This document shows, one piece after another, positions 43,834 to 52,146 of a DNA stretch of 64,000 nucleotides; the first letter of the stretch is position 1, and each line of letters starts with the position of its first letter. The notes under the pieces are model-generated. The model did no database searches, had not been told where the DNA came from, and saw only the letters and a list, made by a program, of their open reading frames with translations. A program made the translations under genes and the position numbers. The DNA lies in the NCBI RefSeq assembly GCF_013340305.1, contig NZ_BLVP01000006.1, positions 62,001 to 126,000 on the forward strand, read 5' to 3'. The DNA comes from Desulfovibrio psychrotolerans. GTDB taxonomy: Bacteria; Desulfobacterota; Desulfovibrionia; Desulfovibrionales; Desulfovibrionaceae.

Positions 43834-45711
43834 CTAGTCCAGTTCAAACTCGTCGCGCCAGTCCGCCTGCTCGGTCCATGCGGGCTGCTGCTCCTTGCGG
43901 AACAGGCAGTCGCCCATGACCAGCACGTCCATCTCCGTGCGCATAAAGCAGGTGTAGGCATCCCGTGGCGTACACACTATAGGCTCACCGCGCACGTTAA
44001 AGCTGGTATTCACCACCAGCCCGCATCCCTGCTCACGGCGGAAGGTATCGATAAGCTGCCAGTAGCGCGGATTGGTGCGCCTGCTCACGGACTGGATACG
44101 GGCAGAATTGTCCACATGCGTCACGGCGGGAATATCGGACCGCTGTACATACAGCCTGTCATACATGGGCAGGCTGTCGTAGTTTTCCGGCAGGGGGTTG
44201 CAGCGCGCCTCTGCCACCTGCGCCACCAGCAGCATGTAGGGCGAGGGACGGTCCAGCTCAAAATACTCGGGAATGGCCTCTTCCAGCACGGAAGGCGCAA
44301 AAGGCCGGAACCCCTCGCGATACTTGATCTTCAGGTTCAGCTTCTTCTGCATCTCGGGGTGCCGTGGATCCCCCAGAATGGAACGGTTGCCCAGCGCACG
44401 CGGACCATATTCCATGCGCCCCTGAAACCACCCCACCACGTTGCCCTGCGCCAGCAGTGCCGCAACTTCGGAACACAGTTCCCCGGCATCGTCGTACTGG
44501 GTGCAGGGAGCGTCAAACCGCCCGGCCACCCGCAGCACGTCCCGGCGGGTGAATTCCGGCCCCAGATACGCCCCGCGCATGGCATCCGCCTCATCCCGCT
44601 CCAGCGGAACCCGCGCGTTGCCCTGCCAGATATGGTACGCGGCAAGGGCCGCACCCAGTGCGCCGCCGGCATCGCCCGCAGCAGGCTGAATCCATATGTC
44701 GCGGAACATGCCCTCGCGGAGCAGCTTGCCGTTGGCAACGCAGTTCAACGCCACCCCGCCTGCCATGCACAGGTTCTCGGCACCTGTCAGTTCCTTTGCC
44801 GTGCGGGCAAGACGGAACACGATCTCTTCCGTCACCTGCTGGATGGCAAGGGCCATATCCATGTATTCCTGTGAGATGGCCGATTCGGCAGGACGCGGCG
44901 GCAGGCCGAACAGCGCCTCCCAGCGCTCGTTGCGACACATGGTCAGGCCCGTGGCGTAGTTGAAATAATCCATGTTCAGCAGCAGCGAACCGTCTTCGCG
45001 CACGTCCGCCACCTCGTCCAGTATCTGCTTCTTCCAGCGGGCCACATGCTCGCTCTGCGGGTTGCCGTAGGGGGCAAGACCCATGAGCTTGTATTCGCCG
45101 CTGTTCACCTTAAAGCCGCAATACGCGGTAAAGGCGGAATAGAGCAGCCCCACCGAATGGGGAAAACGCAGCTCGCGCTGCACGGTGATATCCTTGCCGC
45201 ACCCCGTGGATATGGTGGTGGTGGCCCACTCACCCACGCCGTCAATGGTCAGGATGGCGGCATGCTCAAAGGGCGAAGGATAGAAGGCACTGGCGGCGTG
45301 CGAAAGATGGTGTTCCGGGAAAAGCAGCCGGGGCTTGTTCCGCCCCTTGTACCTGCCCACCTTGTTCAGTTCTTCGGTGAGCATGCGCCGCATGAACAGC
45401 TTTTCCTTAATCCACACGGGAATGGCGGAAAGAAAGCTGGTCAGCCCCTGCGGCGCAAAGGCGTGGTAGGTTTCCAGCAGCCGTTCAAACTTCAGGTAGG
45501 GCTTGTCATAAAAGGCAATGGCGGAAAGATCACCAAGCTCTATGCCCGCCTCGCCCAGCACATACCGCACTGCCTGCGCAGGAAAATCCGGGTCATGCTT
45601 CCTGCGGGTAAAGCGTTCTTCCTGCGCGGCGGCAACCACCACGCCGTCACGCAGCAAGGCAGCGGCGGAATCGTGATAAAAGGCGGATATTCCCAGAATA
45701 TACTCTGCCAC
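43834..45711 (-). CDS. NodU/CmcH family carbamoyltransferase
   Basis: A 625-residue protein. GTG 45711 is chosen since AGGGAGA lies just upstream and alignment begins EYILGISAFYHDSAAALL; an ATG at 45744 is possible. The Kae1-like N-terminal domain carries the metal and adenylate motifs (HHLSHAASAFYPSPF, TIDGVGEWATT, AGGVALNCVANGKLL), and the C-terminal YrdC-like part includes GRMEYGPRALGNRSILGDPR and VNTSFNVRGEP. The family transfers a carbamoyl group from carbamoyl phosphate to hydroxyls of sugars or antibiotics. Last gene of a four-gene minus-strand cassette. Confidence 0.92.
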   Translation of the reverse strand: MAEYILGISAFYHDSAAALLRDGVVVAAAQEERFTRRKHDPDFPAQAVRYVLGEAGIELGDLSAIAFYDKPYLKFERLLETYHAFAPQGLTSFLSAIPVWIKEKLFMRRMLTEELNKVGRYKGRNKPRLLFPEHHLSHAASAFYPSPFEHAAILTIDGVGEWATTTISTGCGKDITVQRELRFPHSVGLLYSAFTAYCGFKVNSGEYKLMGLAPYGNPQSEHVARWKKQILDEVADVREDGSLLLNMDYFNYATGLTMCRNERWEALFGLPPRPAESAISQEYMDMALAIQQVTEEIVFRLARTAKELTGAENLCMAGGVALNCVANGKLLREGMFRDIWIQPAAGDAGGALGAALAAYHIWQGNARVPLERDEADAMRGAYLGPEFTRRDVLRVAGRFDAPCTQYDDAGELCSEVAALLAQGNVVGWFQGRMEYGPRALGNRSILGDPRHPEMQKKLNLKIKYREGFRPFAPSVLEEAIPEYFELDRPSPYMLLVAQVAEARCNPLPENYDSLPMYDRLYVQRSDIPAVTHVDNSARIQSVSRRTNPRYWQLIDTFRREQGCGLVVNTSFNVRGEPIVCTPRDAYTCFMRTEMDVLVMGDCLFRKEQQPAWTEQADWRDEFELD

Positions 45712-45812
45712 GGGGTTCTCCCTGAAGGCTGTCGTTTCCTGCACGGATACAGGCCTGCCCGCTCCCGCCTCCCGTCCGGCGGGGGGCCGGAAAAGGCGGG
45801 CCGGTGCACCTG

Positions 45813-45962
45813 CTAAAACACGGTATAAATGAAAGGGGCTATGGCAGAGCCGCTGGTCAGCACAATAAGCACGCCGAACAGCAGAAGCACCGCAATGAGC
45901 GGCAGCAGCCAGAACTTTTTACGTTCCTTCATGAAGCCCCAGAGGTCAGTCAGAAAATCCAT
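45813..45962 (-). CDS. DUF5989-type small membrane protein
   Basis: A 49-residue protein encoded between the SxtJ-like and carbamoyltransferase genes. It reads MDFLTDLWGFMKERKKF, then a single hydrophobic helix, then TSGSAIAPFIYTVF and stop. The N-terminal amphipathic part plus one helix is typical of the DUF5989 proteins found next to NodU-type carbamoyltransferases and SxtJ proteins. The function is unknown; it may anchor or recruit the carbamoyltransferase to the membrane. Confidence 0.8.
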   Translation of the reverse strand: MDFLTDLWGFMKERKKFWLLPLIAVLLLFGVLIVLTSGSAIAPFIYTVF

Positions 45963-46006
45963 GTCGCATCCTTGCTGTGAGTATGGCGAACCGCGCAGGC
46001 GGGTCG

Positions 46007-46420
46007 CTAGAACGGCATCTCAATATCACGCGGCGTGTAGGTGTGGTCGCGCACCGCAAAGGCGGTTCCGGTATCCTTTTTCCACTGCCGCAGGGCCAGA
46101 CTGTCTTTGCCCATGGCCCGCCGCAGCATGGCCACCGGCACCACCACGGCCACAAACACGAGGCTGAGCAGCACCTTGGACATAACCGTCCCCAGCAGGT
46201 GCGAAAACCCCAGCCACACCTTGGCCACGGGCGTAAAGGCCGGGGGCCACGTCATCGTCACCACCAGCAGCGCCGTTGCTGCGGCAAAGGCATACTGCCA
46301 CAGGCCGAAAAGCCCCACAATCAGGCAGATGAGCACCATGGCCATGCCGGTGTCCTTGGCCTGCTCTTTGGTAATGCGCGCGGGAATGAATCCTGCGGCA
46401 ACGGTGCGGTGTTCGGTCAT
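46007..46420 (-). CDS. SxtJ-like membrane protein
   Basis: A 137-residue protein with GGAGGA close to ATG 46420. Three hydrophobic segments are visible (about residues 27-58, two helices, and 83-100), followed by a cytoplasmic tail DSLALRQWKKDTGTAF. This resembles SxtJ proteins, named from the saxitoxin cluster but found widely beside carbamoyltransferases. Biochemical role unknown. The upstream SGNH gene ends 13 bases before. Confidence 0.75.
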   Translation of the reverse strand: MTEHRTVAAGFIPARITKEQAKDTGMAMVLICLIVGLFGLWQYAFAAATALLVVTMTWPPAFTPVAKVWLGFSHLLGTVMSKVLLSLVFVAVVVPVAMLRRAMGKDSLALRQWKKDTGTAFAVRDHTYTPRDIEMPF

Positions 46421-46433
46421 GCGTTCCTCCGGT

Positions 46434-47615
46434 TCAGCGGGCCATATCGTTCAGCACGTCTGCCACCACGCGGGCGGCAACATCAACGCCGTTTCGGTTC
46501 CAGTGGGTATCGTCCGGCCACCAGAGCAACCGGCCCGATTCCGTCCACAGGGCTGCGGCGGCTTCACGCATGGGTTCGGTCAGGTTGTGGCAGGGAATAC
46601 CCGCCGCGTCACAGGCGTTCTTCAGCAGCAGCCAGTCCGCTTCGGGCAGCGGTGCCGCCCCCATGAGCGGTGCATACACCCTGTACTTTGCGGGGATGAA
46701 AAACACCGCGTCCGCCAGCCCGGCTAGCGACTGCACCAGCGGCTCAAACCTTGGCCCGGCCTTGCTCTGCTCCCGTCTGGTCTCTTCCACATAGGGGCCG
46801 TAAAACGCCATCGGTTGCCCCTGCATGGGCATAACCCGCACGTGAGCCGCCTCTTCCGTATCCTTGAAGCGGGCCATCTGCAGACGGAAGAACTTGCCTA
46901 TATCCGTGGCATGCATACGCCGCACATAGCGTTCCGGCAGACGGCGCACCTTGCCGTCATAGCGGGCAAAATCGTTGCCTTCAAACAAAAAAACCAGCAC
47001 CGGGGCCTGATGATTGGCGGCATGGGCCTTGGCGCGGGCCACATAGTCCACCAGATCTCCCGGCGCGCCCATGGCGTAGCTCGGAATACCGTAGTCGCTG
47101 CGCAGCACGGCGGCAAGGGTGTCTTCCTGCGTGTTGCCGCTGCCTTGAATGAAGGAATCGCCTATGAGTATCACATCTTCACGGGCAAGGTCCGCATCGT
47201 TGCGGAACCCCAGCGCATCGGTGCGGAATAACACCTCGCGCGGCACGCGCGGCACAGCCGCATCCGCGCTCATGGCTCCCATGTCCCCGAAGGGCTGCAC
47301 CATGGTCACACTGGCGTTAGGCACATGCCGCTGCCCGTCCAGACCTATGTCGTACGTCACCAGCATCTGGTCCGGGCGGTAACAGCTCTTGTCGTACAGG
47401 CCCAAACCGCTGATCATGCCCCACACCAGCAGGGTGGCGATAAAAAAGGAGCCAACCACGCTCACCGCCGCCCCCCGGCGCGGCACAAGGACCAGCAGCA
47501 CAAAGCTGACGCCGAGCACGCCCGCCAGTTCCGGCAGACCGGCAAGACCGTACAGGGCCACCCCCTGTGAGAGCATAACCGCCGCCGCAAGCGCGACAAG
47601 AATTCGTCTTACCAT
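46434..47615 (-). CDS. Membrane-anchored SGNH/GDSL-type hydrolase or acyltransferase
   Basis: A 393-residue protein from ATG 47615 (GGAG five bases upstream). Two or three N-terminal membrane helices (to about residue 70) precede an extracytoplasmic SGNH domain. The nucleophile is Ser154 in ILIGDSFIQGSG, the block III asparagine may lie in FLFEGNDFARYD, and the catalytic Asp368/His371 pair is in WPDDTHWN. AlgX- and AlgJ-like SGNH proteins add or remove acetyl groups on exported polysaccharides. It is first in the cassette with SxtJ, DUF5989 and carbamoyltransferase, which suggests that a surface glycan or lipid is both esterified and carbamoylated. Confidence 0.8.
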   Translation of the reverse strand: MVRRILVALAAAVMLSQGVALYGLAGLPELAGVLGVSFVLLVLVPRRGAAVSVVGSFFIATLLVWGMISGLGLYDKSCYRPDQMLVTYDIGLDGQRHVPNASVTMVQPFGDMGAMSADAAVPRVPREVLFRTDALGFRNDADLAREDVILIGDSFIQGSGNTQEDTLAAVLRSDYGIPSYAMGAPGDLVDYVARAKAHAANHQAPVLVFLFEGNDFARYDGKVRRLPERYVRRMHATDIGKFFRLQMARFKDTEEAAHVRVMPMQGQPMAFYGPYVEETRREQSKAGPRFEPLVQSLAGLADAVFFIPAKYRVYAPLMGAAPLPEADWLLLKNACDAAGIPCHNLTEPMREAAAALWTESGRLLWWPDDTHWNRNGVDVAARVVADVLNDMAR

Positions 47616-47977
47616 CTCTGCTCCGCCCTTCCCCGCACTGTCTGCACACTGCCCGGGCAGCTTCTGCACTGCCTCAGCTCTTCATCTTCACTGCCTGCGC
47701 ATGCCTCAGGCATCATTCAGGCTCCGCCGCCGCACCTGCAAAAAGCTGCTCCGCAAAGCGCCTGCGCACTGTCCTACCCTGCCGAGCATCCGCTCACGTT
47801 CTGTATATGGTTGGCGGTATCTCGTCAAACCTCCGCTTTCCGGTAACGGCAACGCCCCCGGAACGCTCAGAATAAAGCGTTCCGGGGGCTGTTTCATGGA
47901 CGGCACTGCGTTTATGCAGCCCGTCTCCGGCCAAACGGCTGTTTAAAACGTTCCTGTGCGGGGACGCATGCAACCGG
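47616..47977. other. Intergenic region between the split-Soret gene and the SGNH cassette
   Basis: The right half holds the hairpin listed separately. The left half presumably carries the promoter of the SGNH cassette; no convincing -35/-10 pair or dyad was seen. No gene was supported. Confidence 0.5.
47854..47889 (-). terminator. Hairpin after the split-Soret cytochrome gene
   Basis: A stem of about 14 bp (47854-47867 with 47876-47889), very similar to the terminator at 3776. The T-tract on the minus strand is weak. Confidence 0.6.
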
Positions 47978-48790
47978 CTACGGATGGTTCTTGAACTTAT
48001 CCATCACGTGCTTGGACCCGGAGTGACAGGGCGTACAGTCCTGAATGCCCTTGACTATGGGCGACTGCATGCCTTCATCATGGCACGAGCCACAGTAGGC
48101 TACGGATTCCGGTGTGGCAAAAGCGGCCTTGAAGCTGCCGTCAATCTTCGCGTTCATAATCTCGATAGCCTTGGCGGCAACGTCTGCGGTCAGGCGTCCG
48201 CAGCGTTCGGAGCGGGTCTTGGAGTTGGCATCAATCCCGGTTTCGAACGACCACTTGGAAACCGAAACATGGCACAGCACAGACCCGGCAACGCTGGTGG
48301 GCAGGGGCCCGACAACACGCCCGTCCGCACCGGGGTTATAGATGGGGAAGGCGGTCTTCTCATACCAGCGGAACAGTTCGGTCACCATGGCATCGCGCTC
48401 CTTGCGTCCCCAGAACAGCGCAAAGGCGGATGCAGCGCCCAGCAGGGCCCCGCAGATGGTGCCCCAGTCGGAGATGCCGCCCTTGCCCACTTCCAGCATA
48501 TGGTGCGGAAACTGATTGTAGGGCGCGCCGTACTTTTCGCCCATCACACCTACAATACTGTAGAACGCGCCATAACCGCAGCCCAGCCCCTTGTTCCAGT
48601 ACCCTTCATACGCCACAGGCGCACATTCCTTCGGGTCCAGCTTGTGCGGAGTCCACATCTCCACGGCGGGAAAACCGGACGCGGCATGGGCGGGCACGGG
48701 CGAAACACCGGGCACGGCGGAAACAAGGGCGCCACCCACAACGGCACCCCCGAGCGCGGTCAACATCTGACGGCGAGACATCTTGTTCAT
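47978..48790 (-). CDS. Split-Soret-type dihaem cytochrome c, Tat-exported
   Basis: A 270-residue protein; ATG 48790 with GAGGAAGAAG just upstream. SRRQMLTALGG followed by a hydrophobic stretch is a twin-arginine signal. Two CxxCH haem motifs lie near the C-terminus (YCGSCHDE and DCTPCHSG). Upstream are further cysteines in GLGCGYGAF, TICGALLGAAS, VLCHVSV and ERCGRLT, matching the C_GCAxxG_C_C pattern and suggesting an extra iron-sulfur site. Split-Soret cytochrome was described in Desulfovibrio desulfuricans as a homodimer with stacked haem pairs; its electron partner is unsettled. Monocistronic. Confidence 0.88.
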   Translation of the reverse strand: MNKMSRRQMLTALGGAVVGGALVSAVPGVSPVPAHAASGFPAVEMWTPHKLDPKECAPVAYEGYWNKGLGCGYGAFYSIVGVMGEKYGAPYNQFPHHMLEVGKGGISDWGTICGALLGAASAFALFWGRKERDAMVTELFRWYEKTAFPIYNPGADGRVVGPLPTSVAGSVLCHVSVSKWSFETGIDANSKTRSERCGRLTADVAAKAIEIMNAKIDGSFKAAFATPESVAYCGSCHDEGMQSPIVKGIQDCTPCHSGSKHVMDKFKNHP

Positions 48791-49263
48791 TGCTTCTTCC
48801 TCTCTCATGATATGATAATCTGCCGTGTGCGCTCGCTCAGCGCAGCCACACGATGTTCCGCCCATTACAAAGATCATGCCGAAGTCAGTGAACACTTATC
48901 GCCGCATAATATCAGGATTTTATTTACAAAAGAGTATCCGCGCCTGCATAGCGCACTTTTCTCCCCTGCTAACCATGCATTGCACAAACAGCATGCAACC
49001 TCTCGCCATCCTACATTTTTGTTGAAAAATGACACAATCTGACCTTGCAATGCCGATTGCAGGTGGTACAACAAAAAAGCCGCAGATGCGGCCCATGAAA
49101 ATGCTGACACGGCGACGGCGCAGAGTCTTTTTCGACCCGCCCTTGCCTCTTTTCACAATATCGTGATAATTTGCCGATGACTGCCATAGACAGCGGTCCG
49201 GTGTCGCCACAGCGGTCAGCCCCAAGGAACCGCACGCAATATTCAAGCATGGAGGTACGGAGG
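48791..49263. promoter_or_regulatory. Divergent control region, split-Soret cytochrome / glnA
   Basis: Holds two perfect dyads, CATTTTT-gttg-AAAAATG (49014-49031) and TGCAAT-gccg-ATTGCA (49046-49061), in an AT-rich stretch. A near-identical 12-base word GATAATCTGCCG (48814-48825) and GATAATTTGCCG (49165-49176) occurs once near each gene. No sigma-54 element with the right GG-N10-GC spacing was found for glnA here. No gene was supported. Confidence 0.5.
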
Positions 49264-50610
49264 ATGAACAACTATCCGGTGTTCAACTGCAAAAACGGTG
49301 ACGATGTCATCAAGGCTGTGAAGGAATACAATGTCAGCTTCGTCCAGTTCTGGTTCGTGGACATTCTGGGCACCCTGAAAAGCTTTCAGGTAACCCCCAG
49401 CGAACTGGAAGCCGCCTTCGAAGAGGGCATGGGTTTCGACGGCTCCTCCATTCTGGGCTTCACCCGCATTGAGGAATCGGACATGGTCGCCTTCCCGGAC
49501 GCCACCACCTTCCAGATATGCGCATGGCGCCCGCTGGAACGCCCCGTGGCCCGCATGTTCTGCGACATAAAAAGCCCGGACGGCACCCCCTATGAGGGCG
49601 ACCCCCGCTATATTCTGCGCAAGCATGTGGAACGCGCCGCCCAGAAGGGCTACACATATTATGTAGGTCCGGAACTGGAGTTCTTCCTTTTCGCCAGTTC
49701 CTCCTGCCCGCAGCCGCTTGATTCGGGCGGCTACTTCGACGCCCCCCCGCTCGACCTCGGCAACGACGTGCGCCGCGAAATCATCTTCGCGCTGGAACGC
49801 ATGGGCATTCCCGTGGAATACTCGCACCACGAGGTGGCTCCCTCGCAGCACGAAATAGACCTGCGCTACAACGAAGCCCTGAAAATGGCCGACATCGCCA
49901 TGACCTACAAGGTTGTGGTCAAGGAGATTGCCCGCAAGCACGGCTGCTACGCCAGCTTCATGCCCAAGCCCATATTCGGCGAAAACGGCTCAGGCATGCA
50001 TGTGCACCAGTCGCTGTTTAAGAACGGCAAAAACGCCTTCTTCGATGCCAACGACCCGCACCACCTTTCCGGCGACGCCCGCGCCTACATCGCAGGTCTT
50101 CTGCGCCACGCCAAGGAATTCACCTGCATCACCAACCAGTGGGTAAACTCCTACAAGCGGCTTGTGCCGGGCTATGAGGCCCCGGTCTATATCGCGTGGG
50201 CACAGCGCAACCGCTCCGCCCTTATCCGGGTGCCCATGTACAAACCCGGCAAGGAAGCCGCCACCCGCATAGAGCTGCGCAGCCCCGACCCTGCCGCAAA
50301 CCCCTATCTCGCCTTTGCCGTCATGCTCGGCGCAGGGCTGGAAGGCATAGAAAAGAGCTACGCACTGCCCGCCGCGGTAGAAGAAAACATCTTCGCCATG
50401 GAGAGCGAAAACCTTACCGCCAAGGGAATAGATTCCCTGCCCGGTTCACTGTACGAAGCCGCCATGCTTCTCAAAGGCTCTGCGCTCATGAAGACCATTC
50501 TCGGCGACCACCTGCACCGTAACGTTGTGGGCAACAAGCTCATAGAATGGGACGAATACCGCACCCATGTTTCGGAGTACGAGATCAAGCGCTATCTGCC
50601 CATCCTCTAA
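49264..50610 (+). CDS. glnA: Type I glutamine synthetase
   Basis: A 448-residue protein starting at ATG 49264 with GGAGG eight bases upstream; the frame is open further left without a good start. It condenses ammonia and glutamate using ATP. GSI motifs are clear: EGMGFDGSSILGF, VGPELEFFLF, SQHEIDLRYNEAL, KPIFGENGSGMHVHQSLF and an RIELRSPDPAANPYL segment. The length and C-terminus (EIKRYLPIL) match the GSI-alpha group, and no adenylylation site of the NLYDLP kind is seen. Regulation is therefore unlikely to be by GlnE. A strong terminator follows. Confidence 0.95.
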   Translation: MNNYPVFNCKNGDDVIKAVKEYNVSFVQFWFVDILGTLKSFQVTPSELEAAFEEGMGFDGSSILGFTRIEESDMVAFPDATTFQICAWRPLERPVARMFCDIKSPDGTPYEGDPRYILRKHVERAAQKGYTYYVGPELEFFLFASSSCPQPLDSGGYFDAPPLDLGNDVRREIIFALERMGIPVEYSHHEVAPSQHEIDLRYNEALKMADIAMTYKVVVKEIARKHGCYASFMPKPIFGENGSGMHVHQSLFKNGKNAFFDANDPHHLSGDARAYIAGLLRHAKEFTCITNQWVNSYKRLVPGYEAPVYIAWAQRNRSALIRVPMYKPGKEAATRIELRSPDPAANPYLAFAVMLGAGLEGIEKSYALPAAVEENIFAMESENLTAKGIDSLPGSLYEAAMLLKGSALMKTILGDHLHRNVVGNKLIEWDEYRTHVSEYEIKRYLPIL

Positions 50611-50622
50611 TCTTGTAAACAT

Positions 50623-50661
50623 GACGGGCCGCCGGAATTGCTCCGGCGGCCCGTCTTATTT
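50623..50661 (+). terminator. Terminator of glnA
   Basis: A 14-bp perfect stem (50623-50636 with 50642-50655), a five-base loop, then TTATTT. Confidence 0.9.
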
Positions 50662-50710
50662 GAAAGTACAACAAATTTAAGATTTTTGCTTGCGGCGCAA
50701 ATCACCAGCA

Positions 50711-50771
50711 ACGCTACATCGACCTTTCAGCAGCGACGCTACACAGACTTTTCCGCAGCGACGCTACACCG
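50711..50771. repeat. 25-bp tandem repeat, two and a half units
   Basis: ACGCTACA begins at 50711, 50736 and 50761, an exact 25-base period. The third unit contains the stop codon of the following minus-strand gene, so the array has invaded or arisen at the gene end. Confidence 0.85.
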
Positions 50772-51576
50772 TCAGGTCCAGCAGCGTTCCCACCTTGGGG
50801 GCAAGAGCGGCCTCGCCCTGCGCCACATTCTGCGCCAGCAGGCCGGTGAACGAAAGCCCGGCATGCTCTTCGCCCAGCATCCCGTCCGCTTCGGAAAGCG
50901 CCGCCTTCAGCGCCTCAAGCGGGTTCTCCGTATCCGCCATGGCCGGCTCCAGCAGGGCCAGAATCCCGTCCGCCGTGTCCTGCCCGGCTTCCTTGGCAAC
51001 CGTGGCAAGGGCGGTGGAAAAGGATTGCGATATCGAGGCCGTTCCCGGCGTAGCGGCAAAAAATCGCTCGCTCAGCCCGTTGTCGAAATAGGCATTCATC
51101 TGCTCGTTCAGGTCGCCGTTCAGCTCGGCCATAAAGGCATCGCCCTCGGCCATACCGAAATTGCGGTCAATAAACCGCACGCTGTCCAGCAATCCCTTGC
51201 CCAGCGAATCTTCGGTCACACCACCCTCGGCAATGCGGCTGTACATCATGCCCATCACCGCCGTGGCAGCTTCCTTCCCGTAGCGCTCCTGCACATGCTC
51301 CACCGTGCGCTGCAACGCCCCGGCAAGCCCCTGCTCGTCTTCCCCAAAGCCTGCAAGGGCCTCCGGGCCCTGCAAACGCTCAGTGTCTGGCGGCGTGATG
51401 CGCGAAACCACGTCCGCGGCAAACACCGCAGACACATCTTCGCCCTGCCGGGCAGCAACAGAAACGCGCCCGTTCCCCATCAGGGAACCGGAACCACCCG
51501 CAGCCCCGCGCGAAAGCCCGAACAGTTGCCCGAACCCATACGCATCTGCGCCATATCCAGCCTGAATGCCGTTCAT
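50764..51576 (-). CDS. Hypothetical protein with Gly/Ala-rich N-terminus
   Basis: A 270-residue protein. ATG 51576 has AAGGAG eight bases upstream. There is no signal or membrane segment. Residues 1-40 are glycine-, alanine- and tyrosine-rich (GYGADAYGFGQLFGLSRGAA), and the rest is mostly helical with many acidic residues. The general build, a low-complexity N-terminus then a helical body, resembles the front part of the muralytic protein at 11135. I do not recognise the family. It is transcribed alone between the two glutamine synthetase genes. Confidence 0.6.
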   Translation of the reverse strand: MNGIQAGYGADAYGFGQLFGLSRGAAGGSGSLMGNGRVSVAARQGEDVSAVFAADVVSRITPPDTERLQGPEALAGFGEDEQGLAGALQRTVEHVQERYGKEAATAVMGMMYSRIAEGGVTEDSLGKGLLDSVRFIDRNFGMAEGDAFMAELNGDLNEQMNAYFDNGLSERFFAATPGTASISQSFSTALATVAKEAGQDTADGILALLEPAMADTENPLEALKAALSEADGMLGEEHAGLSFTGLLAQNVAQGEAALAPKVGTLLDLTV

Positions 51577-52146
51577 CTGCTCATCTCCTTGCATGCCTGA
51601 GGCCATAACAACCCCGCACACCGCTGCCGCATCAACCTCTCTGCGGCAACTCCATCCCCCTTATCGGCATGCCGCCCCATTCCATTAGCCTTCCGTCGTG
51701 CAATTCACTTCTCCGGAGCTGCTGGAGTCATCGCATATGCCCCCCATCCTGCACTCTCCGGCCACGTTTTTCGTAGGCCGCACCCTGTGCCGCCTCTCCA
51801 TATTACAAATTTGTCAGTACAAAAAGGCTCGCCCCATGCGCGCTTTATCCAATTTTTACAATTTTGGCACATACAGACAGGGGTCCACCTGCTGTTTTTT
51901 GCTTTTTTTGTAAATTTAAGCATTGAAAAACTGTGGCAATGGAGAATCAATGCTGCTAACGTGCCGACATACAAGCACTGGCACTGAACGTGCTATTCTT
52001 CAGAAACACGCCTGAACCGTTGGCGGCCACGCCGCAACCACCGGGCCGGAACTGATTTTTCATTGGCAGGGAGCCCGCCCAGGGCTGGTCATAGGAACAA
52101 AATCCCTTTCCGGGGAGTTAACAAACTTCTGCAAGGAGCTGTAAAC
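51577..52146. other. Intergenic region upstream of glnN
   Basis: The middle part is AT-rich. A possible plus-strand terminator lies at 51874-51909: a weak CAG/AGG-CCT/CTG stem followed by TGTTTTTTGCTTTTTTT, with no plus-strand gene before it. The sigma-54-like promoter of glnN lies at 51979. No protein gene was supported. Confidence 0.45.
51979..51994 (+). promoter_or_regulatory. Sigma-54-like promoter of glnN
   Basis: TGGCAC-TGAAC-GTGCT has the required GG (51980) and GC (51992) ten bases apart and one mismatch in the -12 box. It would give a leader of about 143 bases to ATG 52147. Confidence 0.6.
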
